This document shows positions 1-16,700 of a DNA stretch of 64,000 bases, piece after piece. A program made the position numbers and the translations under genes. The stretch covers positions 1,568,701-1,632,700 of the forward strand of contig OZ036014.1 in assembly GCA_964035015.1 (NCBI GenBank), in the 5' to 3' direction. The notes below the pieces were generated by a model, which saw only the letters and a program-made list of their open reading frames with translations, had not been told where the DNA came from and searched no databases. How positions within the stretch are numbered: position 1 is the first letter of the stretch; each line of letters starts with the position of its first letter. This stretch comes from Corallium rubrum. Taxonomy: Eukaryota; Cnidaria; Anthozoa; Scleralcyonacea; Coralliidae.

Positions 1-141
1 GAAGGAAGGAAGGAAGGAAAGAAAGAAGGAAAGAAGGAAGGAAGGAAGGAAGGAAGGAAGGAAGGAAGGAAGGGAAGGAAGGAAGGAAGGAAGGAAGGAA
101 GGATGGATGGATGGATGGATGGATGGAAGGAAGGAAGGAAG
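1..141. repeat. GGAA/GGAT tetranucleotide microsatellite
   Basis: The run is mostly GGAA units with an internal GGAT block. It lies in the TFIIB intron that enters the window from the left. Confidence 0.95.
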
Positions 142-225
142 AGTTTATGGATACCCCCTTCTTCAATTCCCTTCCCCTGGGAAAATATTTGGTTGCTTGG
201 TGTTGTAACTGCTTTCCTTTTTTAG

Positions 226-3089
<2,864 letters not shown>

Positions 3090-3147
3090 AATCAGTAATA
3101 TATTTTAGTGGATCAAGTTTTATTAAATTGACGCTAGACATAAACTG

Positions 3148-3250
3148 AAATCGTCTTATGTATCCCAAGGCTGATGAATTGTTTCCACCTGAAGTTTAAC
3201 ATGAACATCTTTACAACGATTGACAAACTTCCATTATTTCTTAATAAGCA
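3148..3250 (+). pseudogene. Broken tandem copy of the last TFIIB exon
   Basis: About 60 bases after the TFIIB stop, the segment repeats the end of the terminal exon: TCGTCTTATGTATCCCAAGG, then TTTCCACC, ACAACGATTGACAAACTTCC and a TTTCTTAA stop region. Inserted bases and an early stop break the frame. It may lie in the 3' UTR of the real gene. Confidence 0.85.
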
Positions 3251-3576
3251 GTAATAATTTATAAATAGTATTCTGTATTAAAAGTGTTTGTACCGTTACA
3301 CAATGCAGGTGCGCGATTGCGTTTACATTTTGAACGAGTTTCATTGGCTCACATGACATGTGATACCCATCTATATAAGACACAAAATTGACCAAACGAT
3401 TAGTATATACACATATCAACAAGTGTTAGGCAGCGAAGTATGGTTGTGTTTTTTCATTTTTCAATATATATTATTTTTGCAAGATTCTAAATTATTTTGT
3501 TCGTACTGTTAAACATTCAAATGAAGTATTAAAATGTGATATTCTCAACACGAGTAATTTGTGTTTTTGATATTTT

Positions 3577-4262
3577 CAAAAGTACTTTTGTGGCCACTGT
3601 GAACAACATTGTGCTGCCAACCGTGAAACATGGTTGTGTTGTCAACCGTGAAACATGGTTGTGTTGTCAACCGTGAAACATGGTTGTGTTGTCAACCGTG
3701 AACAACATTGTGTTGTCAACCGTGAACAACATTGTGTTGTCAACCGTGAACAACATTGTGTTGTCAACCGTAAACGTTGTGTTGTCAACCGTGAACGTTG
3801 TGTTGTCAACCGTGAACAACGTTGTGTTGTCAACCGTGAACAACGTTGTGTTGTCAACCGTGAACAACGTTGTGTTGTCAACCATGAACAACATTGTGTT
3901 GGCAACCGTGAACAACGTTGTGTTGTCAACCGTGAACAACGTTGTGTTGTCAACCGTGAAGAATGTTGTGTTGTCAAAAGTACTTTTGTGGCCACTGTGA
4001 ACAACGTTGTGCTGCCAACCGTGAAACATGGTTGCGCTGTCAACCATGAACAACATTGTGTTGTGAACAACACTGTGTTGTGAACGTTGTGTTGGCAACC
4101 GTGAACATTCTGTTGTGAACAACATTGTGTTGTCAACCGTGAACAACGTTGTGTTGTGAACAACATTGTGTTGTCAACCGTGAACAATGTTGTGTTGTTA
4201 ACCGTGAACAACATATTGTGTTGGCAACCGTCGACAATGTTGTGCTGTCAGCCGTGAACAAA
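3577..4262. repeat. 24-bp minisatellite with higher-order structure
   Basis: Units of about 24 bp built on TTGTGTTGTCAACCGTGAAC are repeated with variants. The start block AAAGTACTTTTGTGGCCACT occurs at about 3581 and again at about 3977, so a 396-bp higher-order unit is beginning to repeat. It lies between the convergent TFIIB and ATF6 genes. Because 24 is divisible by three, several frames stay open without coding. Confidence 0.92.
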
Positions 4263-4581
4263 ATCTTCACATGCATGCAAGAACAAACAAAACGCGTTTC
4301 AGCAGTGTAATCGCCCTCAATAACATCAATCTTCACATCTACAGCATATTCTTCAGTTTACTTCAATTTCTGAAACTTGCGTACGTATTTACAACGTTAG
4401 ATCCTATTTATAAAACTATCAAAACTACGATAGAGACGAATGTGTAACATCATTGGACTAAATCGAGCGCGTTAAAAACCTACAATACAACAATGCGTGG
4501 CACAGCAAACGAGCAGACATAAATTATACAAACATTGAAATAATAGTAGCGTGCTGCATTAGGCAGTGTTGAAACAACAAT

Positions 4582-4757
4582 CGAAATATAGTAAGGTTTA
4601 GATATACTGCCGAAACAGAGGACGTAGGAGTCTAACGTTTCGAGCGAAGGCCCTTCGTCAGAGTGAAACGTTTCTCTTCTCTCTAAGGGTCTTCGCTCGA
4701 AACGTCAGACTCCTACGTTTTCTGTTTCGGCAGTATATCAAACCTTACTATATTTCG
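4582..4757. repeat. Foldback element, GCTCGAAACGT hairpin
   Basis: The arms run from CGAAATATAGTAAGGTTT to AAACCTTACTATATTTCG. They include CTGCCGAAACAGA, GTAGGAGTCT and the centre CGTTTCGAGCGAAGG with its inverse. I associate this hairpin type with anthozoan genomes; that is recollection, not a search. Confidence 0.9.
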
Positions 4758-4787
4758 ACATAAATTATACTTTATTCAACCGTTGTC

Positions 4788-7700
4788 TTAATTTTGATTG
4801 GATTCGCTATTTACAAAAGGTGTGTATAAGTAAGACATATCCATTATATTCGAGGGAATACTTGATCTTTTAAGAAAAATTCTTTTGGCGTTTGTAAGTT
4901 GACAGTCCATCTTAATCATGGGAATGTAGTTCTTTTTCATCTTCCATTTTGAATCTTAATGGCAAATAAAAGATAAGTAATATGTCTGTGTCTATATGTC
5001 TACGTCTTTCTATGTGTCTATGTCCATGTCTGTGTCTATATGTCTACGTCTGTGTCTACGTCTACGTCCATGTGTATGCATATATGAGTATACAAAATGC
5101 GGACATACCACTGCTTGGAGCAGGGACAATGAATGACATCTTTGGAGGATTCGTTGAATTAAGGTCTGTAGCAGGAAACATAAGATGATCCTATATTGAA
5201 CGAGAAATACATGTATAGATTGAGATTTGAGAACCAGTTCGATAAAGGGTGGAGCCGTGCTTATTGATTGCACAACGAAGGAAGGAAGGAAGGAAGGAAG
5301 GAAGGAAGGAAGGAAGGAAGGAAGGAAGGAAGGAAGGAAGGAAGGAAGGAAGGAAGGAAGGAAGGAAGGGAGGGAGGGAGGGAGGGAGGGAAGGAGGGAA
5401 GGAGGGAGGGAGGGAGGGAGGGAGGGAGGAAGGAAGGAAGGAAGGAAGGAAGGAAGGAAGGAAGGAAGGAAGGAAGGAAGGAAGGAGGGAGGGAAGGAGG
5501 GAGGGAGGGAGGGAGGGAAGGAAGGAAGGAAGGAAGGAAGGAAGGAAGGAAGGAAGGAAGGAAGGAAGGAAGGAAGGAAGGAACGCCGCAATATTACAAA
5601 TATGTTTAACTTGGCCTATACCTTAAACTTAAATCTTACCTTTCGAAATGTAAATACGTAAAAAGTATCTGCTTTTCGATTAAATGCTTCTTGGAAGGAT
5701 CTAAAAGAGCTGAGAGATAAATAAAAAAATTTAGCCCAGACGTACTGAAACGTCTGTCACTAACAACAACAGTCTTTCTCAATTAACCATGCACTAACCT
5801 ACACCATCAATTTTCACAAACACATACACTTAACGTTGTTTAAAAGTAAACTCACCCAGTATGTCTCGAAGCGACTTGCAGTTCTTTTGATGAACTTTTT
5901 AACATGAAGGATCTGCAAGTAATCAAAGAAAACAAAAAAGTTAAACAATGAATTTAATTTAAACATTGGTATACAATCTAAACAATGTTTCTAACTTTAT
6001 AACGCAGGCTCTAGGGAGGGGGGGAGGTGGGGGGGAGAAAAGGAGGGGAAGAGCGAAAACGCACGCGAGGGGAGTCTTTCCCTCCCCTCACGCGCGTTTT
6101 CGCTCCTTCCCCCCCCCCCCCCTAGAGCCTGCTACGCAGGCTATTAACTTTACGAAATTATGTTTAATTAGCAGTGATTTTTCATGAAATCATGAATTCA
6201 CTTATGTGGTATTTACCTTAAATCTGTTTTACTTGTCGTATTTTGTTTTATTTTCATAACTAATTCTGAAATGGGCGATCGAACATATTCCTGCAAACCA
6301 GAAATTAACAGACAATTTTTTTATGCATAACGTTGATAATGGTGATAGTGATGACGTTGATGATGTTGTTGTTGATGATGATGATAATGATGATCATGAT
6401 GGTGATGATGATGATGGCAATGTTGATGATGATGACGACCGGATGATAATATTGATTATGATAATGACAGTAATAATGATTATAAAGATTCACACAATAC
6501 CTTGTTCACCAAGTTTTGTTTTCCAAGCTGTTCGGACATTCTTGCGGTCTCGTGTCTTCGTATCATCAGTTCCAATACTTCAATTAACCTGCAAGATGGA
6601 AATGTAGAATTTTCCAAGCAGGTTTTTGATGTAGCTTTTCATTTAATTCATTATTTACATTATAACTTTTCAGGGGTGTATATTCTTCTATAATCCCCCC
6701 CCCCTGGGGTGGGGGAAAAGAATCAAAGGGTCTTAGGGCTAGGGAAGAAAATCAAAGAAGAGTAGAGGCTGATGTAGTAAAGATATGGGGAAAAGAATCA
6801 AATCTGAAAAGAAGGGGGGGGGGGGGGGAAGAATCAAAGTTCATTGAAGAATATACACCCCTGTAACTTTTTCTACTCTACACTCTGTTGTAACCTTACC
6901 TGTTATTTTCAGTTTCGTTTGTCGGTGGTGACTTACAAACAGATGGTATTTGTTGGGTGACATTTCTCGCTGTAGAACCACCAACAATTTTCTTGTTGTT
7001 TCGTTCAGTAACTAAACCTTTCTTCAAAAGACTTTTCTTGTGTTGACGTCTGTCCTGTGCGCTCTGTGAAGCGCTGGCCTGCTTCGTTTCCGAGATTTTG
7101 TCAATGTCTATGTTGTATTTTTCAGTGTACTCTAACAATGCGCGGCCATGGTGTACCACTGGTGAACTGGTGATAAGGCCTGGAGTTTCTTTTGATGTGC
7201 CACGTAAATTACTATGATAATATATAGCAAAGTATTTTTGTCAAAGACTCTTCAAACATAAAGCTGCATGAGGGATTAAAAAGAAATACCAAATGGCTTT
7301 CCGTGTTTGGATACTCTGATCCAAACACGCGGGAAATTGCGAGACTGGAGAAAAGCGTAAGAAAACACGAGCCGTAGGCGAGTGCTTTTAGCTTTTCGAA
7401 AGTCGAGCAATTTCCCAAGTGTTTGGATAAGAGTCTCCAAACACGGAAAAAACCATTTGGTATTTCTTTTATAAATAATAACAAGTTAATATGATATATG
7501 TCCGACATTTTCAAAAAATCGTTTTGCCGGGAATTTTCCGTGTTTGGATACTCTAATCCAAACATGGCAATTGACCAATCAGGGCTCGCGTAGTATACAT
7601 GTTATTTTATAAATATATTTACGTTACACCGGTTTCCAAAATTACGTGACCAGGCCGGAAATATTGCAGTCGACCGGTGAGTTTTATGGCAATTCAAATA

Positions 7701-10700
7701 CTTCAATATAACTTACTTTGTCATCGTATTCAACATTCCCATGGATTGCATTGCTATATGATTAAATAATTCACCATTTGGTCAGCAATAACGTCCTCAT
7801 TTCATTGTATTCTGACTCAGTTCGCATTGATGTCCGCCATTTTGTTCTAAAATTGCTCTAAAACTCACAACATAGATAATGGAAGGGGAACTGGATAGGA
7901 AACTTACGAAACCGGAAACGATGTTTGCACAACTTGCTATGGTAATTCTACGCTTATAAGGGGGCTATGCACCTAACGGGTGGTCCCACATGGCTAAAAT
8001 CAGACACTGCTGAACTTAAGTGATATTACACTTTTGTCTAATTTCAGCAATAGGTGCATTAGCTGCTTATAAGTGTGTAATTACCATAGCAAGTTGTGCA
8101 AACAACGTTTCCGGTTCTTTAACCTCGTTTAAAGTTTCCTATCCAGTTCCCCTTCCATTATCTATGCTCACAACACGCCACATGCATGTCAACTTCCGGG
8201 GGCGCGTAATTTTGAAAACGGGTGTAAATGCATGATAATCTCCTTAAGAATTATCATGCATTATCTTCAACTACATCAGTCTGTTCCTAAATCCACAGTT
8301 CCGGGACGCATGTACGCGTTGCGTACTTATTTTTTCTATTGCATTCAATCATATTATATATGATATTATTCACTATAAAAACCCAATGAAGAGTGATCAA
8401 TAAAATATTGTATTGCGTTGAATATCATACACTATACGTCATATACGTATATCGTATTGTATCATTGCATTGTATCCTATCGTATCGCATCGCATCGCAT
8501 CATACCAGACTAAGTATCAAATCATATCATATCCAGCTCTTTTGAAACGTTATGGCACAGTTTTCTTAGTTACTCAGTGTAAATCTGCCTGTAAGATGTT
8601 ACACAGGCGTAGCAGCCCAATTCTGTTAGGGTGAGCAGAGATTTTTGCCCGGAAAAATTTAGGGTTAAATATTGATTTTTAAGTCGTATTTTTCAGTCTT
8701 AGCTTAACGCATGAATTTTTCTTGAACATTTCACAGCAATACATGTCAAAATTGCCCGAAACTCCTTAGCAGAAAGTGCCCATGGGCTACGCCTATGGGT
8801 GAGTACAGGTACTGTTAGTCTTACCTGATGCCATTAAGGTTTAGAGCAACAAACAAAAGCAGAACAAGAACGCATGTTGATTTGGCCGCCACATTGCCAC
8901 TGAGATTAAGCCCTGTAAGGCTTTTGAAAGCATTGTTCTGAAAAAAATAGTTGTAATAAAAATCATTTTAACACCACTTTACCCATCCTTCCATTATCTT
9001 TGCTACTTTTTGCATATTTAATTCCATGTTTTATAACCATGTTATGTACCTCCGTTTCCAATTCCATCAATCGTTTCTTAAGCATTTCATTTTCTTGTCT
9101 GAATTGCTCATTCTGGGTCAGAGTTTCATTAAGTTTAGCCTCGAGACTTTGTAGATACTAAAAAAAATAGATACTGCATAGTTAGAATGGTGTATAAATA
9201 TGTATAAAGCAGTCAATAGGCCTTATTCAAAAATGGCCGCCGAATTAGAATTCTTTTATGTGCATATAAATTAGCCGTTATCACCTCGTTTTAAAGTAGG
9301 AATTATTTTGAATTTCCCACATGAAAACGAGTTCATAAGGGCTAACTTATATGTATAAATGCCATTTTTTAATAAGGAAAAAAAAACAAAACCTGAGTTT
9401 CCTATTTCTCTTCACAAAAACTTAGCTAGGGTAGGTCAGACTTACTTCTTTTTTAACTTTTTTTTTTAACTTAGTGCCTAGGAATAACAATAATATTCTT
9501 TCCAACAACACCAAATGTCAATTACGCTAGCGCATCTATTAAAGCTAATTTTGAGCACATTACTAGGTTCTGATGCCACGCTTGCTATCCCAAGATGCAA
9601 ATCATGCTGCAACTCGGGTCCATGCTCCTTAAAAATTCAGTAAAAAGATTAGGGTCGACATTTTGCTAGCAAAAAACTAAGTAGGGTCGGGAAACCAGGT
9701 ATTTTTTTTGGCCTTACAGTAAGGTCTATAGGTTTTGATGAGTTAAAGCATAGTCAATCGAGATATGGTCTGGAAACTCGGGAAAATTCAAAGCGCCTAT
9801 AATGAGCTGTGATTTTATGTTGAACCGTACCTTACACCGTGCACATCCTTTGTTTTAGGTTTATTAATATTTAAATAGCACGGTTGAGTGATTGAACTGA
9901 AACGTTGCTATTGGACAATTCGTTCATTATACTAAAATACAATGTGTTCAGTGACCGTACACCGTGCACAAAAATGCATAAAGGCGAACAAAAAGATAGA
10001 CCAAAGACTTTAGCTGAGTTTCAAGACCATATCTCGATTGACTATGATTAAACTCGGACCACCAGCCTTGAGACTAGCCTTTCACCAATTTTGCGAGTAT
10101 GTAACCCAGTCAGCTTCCACTGGGCTGTTTCATCTGGAAATACGTTACCTCTTTTTTCTTCTTTCGTGATAAACAAGCAGATTCTCTATTTTTAATCATT
10201 CTTTGTTGTCTTCTTAAGACTTTCATCTGTAAAGAAACAACAGATGGACAATTAGAAAAATGTGAGAAAACACTTTGAACCATTGAGCCTAGTTCTCACT
10301 TGCGTAAGAACGAGTTTGGGTTTTGATCGAGGGTCGAGTGTTGCAAGTCGAGGGTCGAGGGTAGTTGGTCGAGGGTCGTAAAATACGCTAAAATTTACGC
10401 ACATAATTTCCTTCTAGCGGCACAAATAAAACTTCGACGTATAGGCTAGACAAAAACAATTGCGGCGGAAGAAATATATTTTTTGGACATTCGATATACG
10501 GACGCGGCAAGGTGTTTTACTGACAGGAAATATTTGGTAAATTTGTCTAGAAAACTGTTAACCTATTAGCCATGTTTTCGCATTTTTATTCGTGTATTAT
10601 CTTCATGTATTCCGATCCGTTACCATTTCGCAAGCGGTATGAGCAACTCAAGGGACAAATAGAAGCAAACCTTCCGCGCTATTTTTGTATAAAATCAACA

Positions 10701-13700
10701 GAGAGTTGCCTGCGGAGGAGGCTTATATTAAATGTACATTAGATTTTGGAAACAGGTCGTAAATCGTAATCATACAAATTCTTGGTTTATGAAACAACTT
10801 TACTCGTCCGGAAAAAGACGTCTTCGAAAGCCATGCAGGAAAACTTGAATCAGACCGTCTTCACAAGTCTTCCAAAACATTGAAGCATCATCCACTTTGC
10901 GTAAATGCTGCGGCAAGAGTTTTTTTACTTGAAACACAAAATAAGTTAATTCATAATATTATATATTTCAAAAATATTTTTAGCATATTTTACGACCCTC
11001 GACCAACTACCCTCGACCCTCGACTAGCAACCCTCGACACTCGATCCTCGACCAAAACCCAAACTCGTAAGAATCGTATGAATCGGGAACAGTTCTATCG
11101 GCCTGATTGTCGGCGATTCTTATTGTCGTTGATTCTTATTGTCGTCTGACAGCCACGTTCACACTTGTCGTGAATTGTCGTAACAATCGGGGATTTTTCC
11201 TGTCCCCAATCATCCTACACGCGTAAAAACGCACAACTTGTTCACGGTTGTCAACAGGCGTGAACAATGTTGTGCTGCTCGCCGTGAACAATGTTGTGCT
11301 GCTCGCCGTAAACAATGTTGTGCTGCTCGCCGTGAACAATGTTGTGCTGCTCGCCGTGAACAATGTTGTGCTGCTCGCCGTGAACAATGTTGTGCTACTC
11401 GCCGTAAACAAGTTGTTCACTTATGGTTCGAACAAGTTGTTCACGGATAAATCAACAGTCATGAACAAGTTGTTCCAACAGCACATTTTTTATAGCCAAC
11501 AACGTTGTTCGCACATGATACAACATGTTGTAACAGCATGACGAAATAACAACGATGAACAACAATGTTACAATAATGGTCAACATGGTTGATGTATCAA
11601 CACGTTCTTCGGTTGTTACAACATGCGTGAACAACGGTTGTTGTTTCATCAAGCTGTAACTTGTTGAAACAATGATGAACAATGTTGTTCATTTATCAAT
11701 GTTGTTCACATATGTCAACAAGTTGTTACAGTATTGTTGCAAGTTGTTACAGCAAGTTGTTAATGATGTAACAACTTGCGAGATTTTTACGCGTGTAGAT
11801 GATTGGTTTCAGTGTTCTTCCGTCTTCACACATGTTGTAACTACAATCATTGACATAATTCTTGAAACAAAGCTAACATGAAATGGTTTCATGTTCCCCC
11901 TCCCCCCCCACTTCAATGTTGTGGACCTCAAAACGTTTGCAATTTGCACTCAGTCACCTGCCATTACATTTAAATGTTCAGAGTATCAACATTGAAAAGG
12001 GGGGACGGGGGGATAGCAATTCATGCAAAAAAGAGGCCTAGCAATTAACATGGCATGATTCACTCAAGTCGTTTCAACTAATTTTGTCAATGATTGTCTG
12101 AATTTACGTTAATAATTCTCCGTACATTTTTCGTTGCAGAGAAACGGCATATTTTACCCACGACTGCGCAAAGTGATCTCTCACATACATTTAACACATA
12201 TATTGATCGCTAACAACAAACGATAAACTTTAAAGGTTAATTACATGACGTCACCATGACGTCCTAATGTTAACTGTCACTACGCGGAAATCAGGTTCAA
12301 AATTATTGTCGGTTTAAAAGCTGCGCACGCCCTCTGTATTTCCATGATGAGTTTATAATTCTGACACAAAACCTACACGTAAAATTAAAATCTGTCGATA
12401 ACTTTATTGCAGACCTATCATGAAGGATAATGTATACCCTGCACTTGCGCAAATCATTAAAATATTTGACCATTCATGCTGATATAAAGAGAAAAGTCGG
12501 GAAGAAATTGTCTTAAGTTAATGCCCAAAAGAACAGAACAAATTGTTTGTAGCAAGGGGGAAAAAATTCTTTCACCAGTTGCATTCATTAAAAACTTGTC
12601 AATAGAATAATTACCCAAGGCTTCGAATTCATCTCAAGTTACAACTGGCACCCGTGTTATAAAAGAGCTCATATGTCAAGGAACATAAATAAACAATGAA
12701 TCGAGGAGTTCAGCTCGATTTCAACAAAAATAATCGATACCCAAACCTTTCTCCTTATACTTTTATCATTACAAATAGTTGACAAATAGTTGACAACACA
12801 TATATACTTCTAAGATATCATTGCACTTTGCTGTGTACGAGACCGCTAAAATTAAGCTCAGCTTACCACACTTTACCACAAACTTCGCATAATATTCAGT
12901 GCAATTTCAACTGAAATATTCGTTACACAAAGATGTTTTTAAACTTTAGCTCTATTTAAGCATTAAGTGGACATAATTGTTGCATTTGATCACACTTTAC
13001 CATATACTTACACTAAAATTTAGTACACTTTACCACACTTTACCACAATCTGCATATATAAAAGAATCATAATCTAATTTATTAACATAAGCATGGTAAA
13101 GTGTGGTAAAGTGTGGTAAAGTGTGGCAAAATACAGAATTGATATGGTAAACTGAATTGATATAAAACGATGTAGCTAAGAAATTACTATAAACAGTTCA
13201 TTTCACTCGAAATAATTCTATAACACTATTTATTTGTCCAATATAGCGAATGCTAAGCAGCAAAGCGCCATGTTGCGATAGACCCCCTGGGAGATTTGTT
13301 CAAAAAACAAGACATGTCGGGCTCATTTCTCCGGTTGAACGTAATCGTATACGATCGATTGCAGAAACCGCCTAAATTCCATGTTATTCCTGACGCTTAA
13401 ATTTTATTTACGAATAATTTCTGTTATGCTGCCACACTAATTCCACTATGTTCTTTCGCGAAAAATGATCATTCAAAGTAACTGAGCAACCAGCGGCACA
13501 TGAGCCACTCGACTTCGCCACGGTTCTATAGAAATTCAATAGGACGAGAGTTCCTTTATCAAACTACTAATCTTTTTCTAAATGACTTGGTAATTTCTTA
13601 ACTAGAGTGGCTTCTTCGACTTGTTTTGTCACATAGGTCATTATGCCTGTGAGCCGTGGCATACGCAACTTCTTTTAAATGGCTACTACTGTAATTAATC

Positions 13701-16700
13701 GCTTGCTCATCGCATAAAACTTTAACTTCAAATGCTTACAAAAAAATTATTGTAATCCCGTTCGACAATATAATATGCATATAAACTAACCACATATTCT
13801 TCTTTAGCATATTTTAAAACATTAATGGTCAATCCATCAGAGAAAATGGATTTTTATGAATTAAATCTGTTGCGTTTGCGTCCAATTTGTTCTCAGACAA
13901 TCATTGACATAATTCTTGAAACAAAGCTAACATGAAATGGTTTCATGTTCCCCCTCCCCCCACTTCAATGTTGTGGACCTCAAAACGTTTGCAATTTGCA
14001 CTCAGTCACCTGCCATTACATTTAAATGTTCAGAGTATCAACATTGAAAAGGGGGGACGGGGGGATAGCAATTCATGCAAAAAAGAGGCCTAGCAATTAA
14101 CATGGCATGATTCACTCAAGTCGTTTCAACTAATTTTGTCAATGATTGTCTGAATTTACGTTAATAATTCTCCGTACATTTTTCGTTGCAGAGAAACGGC
14201 ATATTTTACCCACGACTGCGCAAAGTGATCTCACATACATTTAACACATATATTGATCGCTAACAACAAACGATAAACTTTAAAGGTTAATTACATGACG
14301 TCACCATGACGTCCTAATGTTAACTGTCACTACGCGGAAATCAGGTTCAAAATTATTGTCGGTTTAAAAGCTGCGCACGCCCTCTGTATTTCCATGATGA
14401 GTTTATAATTCTGACACAAAACCTACACGTAAAATTAAAATCTGTCGATAACTTTATTGCAGACCTATCATGAAGGATAATGTATACCCTGCACTTGCGC
14501 AAATCATTAAAATATTTGACCATTCATGCTGATATAAAGAGAAAAGTCGGGAAGAAATTGTCTTAAGTTAATGCCCAAAAGAACAGAACAAATTGTTTGT
14601 AGCAAGGGGGAAAAAATTCTTTCACCAGTTGCATTCATTAAAAACTTGTCAATAGAATAATTACCCAAGGCTTCGAATTCATCTCAAGTTACAACTGGCA
14701 CCCGTGTTATAAAAGAGCTCATATGTCAAGGAACATAAATAAACAATGAATCGAGGAGTTCAGCTCGATTTCAACAAAAATAATCGATACCCAAACCTTT
14801 CTCCTTATACTTTTATCATTACAAATAGTTGACAAATAGTTGACAACACATATATACTTCTAAGATATCATTGCACTTTGCTGTGTACGAGACCGCTAAA
14901 ATTAAGCTCAGCTTACCACACTTTACCACAAACTTCGCATAATATTCAGTGCAATTTCAACTGAAATATTCGTTACACAAAGATGTTTTTAAACTTTAGC
15001 TCTATTTAAGCATTAAGTGGACATAATTGTTGCATTTGATCACACTTTACCATATACTTACACTAAAATTTAGTACACTTTACCACACTTTACCACAATC
15101 TGCATATATAAAAGAATCATAATCTAATTTATTAACATAAGCATGGTAAAGTGTGGTAAAGTGTGGTAAAGTGTGGCAAAATACAGAATTGATATGGTAA
15201 ACTGAATTGATATAAAACGATGTAGCTAAGAAATTACTATAAACAGTTCGTTTCACTCGAAATAATTCTATAACACTATTTATTTGTCCAATATAGCGAA
15301 TGCTAAGCAGCAAAGCGCCATGTTGCGATAGACCCCCTGGGAGATTTGTTCAAAAAACAAGACATGTCGGGCTCATTTCTCCGGTTGAACGTAATCGTAT
15401 ACGATCGATTGCAGAAACCGCCTAAATTCCATGTTATTCCTGACGCTTAAATTTTATTTACGAATAATTCCTGTTATGCTGCCACACTAATTCCACTATG
15501 TTCTTTCGCGAAAAATGATCATTCAAAGTAACTGAGCAACCAGCGGCACATGAGCCACTCGACTTCGCCACGGTTCTATAGAAATTCAATAGGACGAGAG
15601 TTCCTTTATCAAACTACTAATCTTTTTCTAAATGACTTGGTAATTTCTTAACTAGAGTGGCTTCTTCGACTTGTTTTGTCACATAGGTCATTATGCCTGT
15701 GAGCCGTGGCATACGCAACTTCTTTTAAATGGCTACTACTGTAATTAATCGCTTGCTCATCGCATAAAACTTTAACTTCAAATGCTTACAAAAAAATTAT
15801 TGTAATCCCGTTCGACAATATAATATGCATATAAACTAACCACATATTCTTCTTTAGCATATTTTAAAACATTAATGGTCAATCCATCAGAGAAAATGGA
15901 TTTTTATGAATTAAATCTGTTGCGTTTGCGTCCAATTTGTTCTCAGACAATCATTGACATAATTCTTGAAACAAAGCTAACATGAAATGGTTTCATGTTC
16001 CCCCTCCCCCCACTTCAATGTTGTGGACCTCAAAACGTTTGCAATTTGCACTCAGTCACCTGCCATTACATTTAAATGTTCAGAGTATCAACATTGAAAA
16101 GGGGGGACGGGGGGATAGCAATTCATGCAAAAAAGAGGCCTAGCAATTAACATGGCATGATTCACTCAAGTCGTTTCAACTAATTTTGTCAATGATTGTC
16201 TGAATTTACGTTAATAATTCTCCGTACATTTTTCGTTGCAGAGAAACGGCATATTTTACCCACGACTGCGCAAAGTGATCTCACATACATTTAACACATA
16301 TATTGATCGCTAACAACAAACGATAAACTTTAAAGGTTAATTACATGACGTCACCATGACGTCCTAATGTTAACTGTCACTACGCGGAAATCAGGTTCAA
16401 AATTATTGTCGGTTTAAAAGCTGCGCACGCCCTCTGTATTTCCATGATGAGTTTATAATTCTGACACAAAACCTACACGTAAAATTAAAATCTGTCGATA
16501 ACTTTATTGCAGACCTATCATGAAGGATAATGTATACCCTGCACTTGCGCAAATCATTAAAATATTTGACCATTCATGCTGATATAAAGAGAAAAGTCGG
16601 GAAGAAATTGTCTTAAGTTAATGCCCAAAAGAACAGAACAAATTGTTTGTAGCAAGGGGGAAAAAATTCTTTCACCAGTTGCATTCATTAAAAACTTGTC

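Noticed and set aside
3642-4214. Protein with repeated FTVDNTT-type units
   Set aside because: The frame exists because the minisatellite unit is 24 bp; both strands and several frames are open, with no start context.
10303-11073. Telomere-like repeats (TCGAGGG / CCCTCGA)
   Set aside because: The unit is not the animal TTAGGG, the copies are few, and they form the arms of a foldback element.
11248-11410. CRISPR-like 24-bp repeats
   Set aside because: The units are contiguous without spacers and lie inside an inverted-repeat element.
15080-15313. 77-residue frame present in the array units (also 17130-17363)
   Set aside because: It is identical only because the units are copies; unit 1 lacks the same intact frame and the composition is not protein-like.
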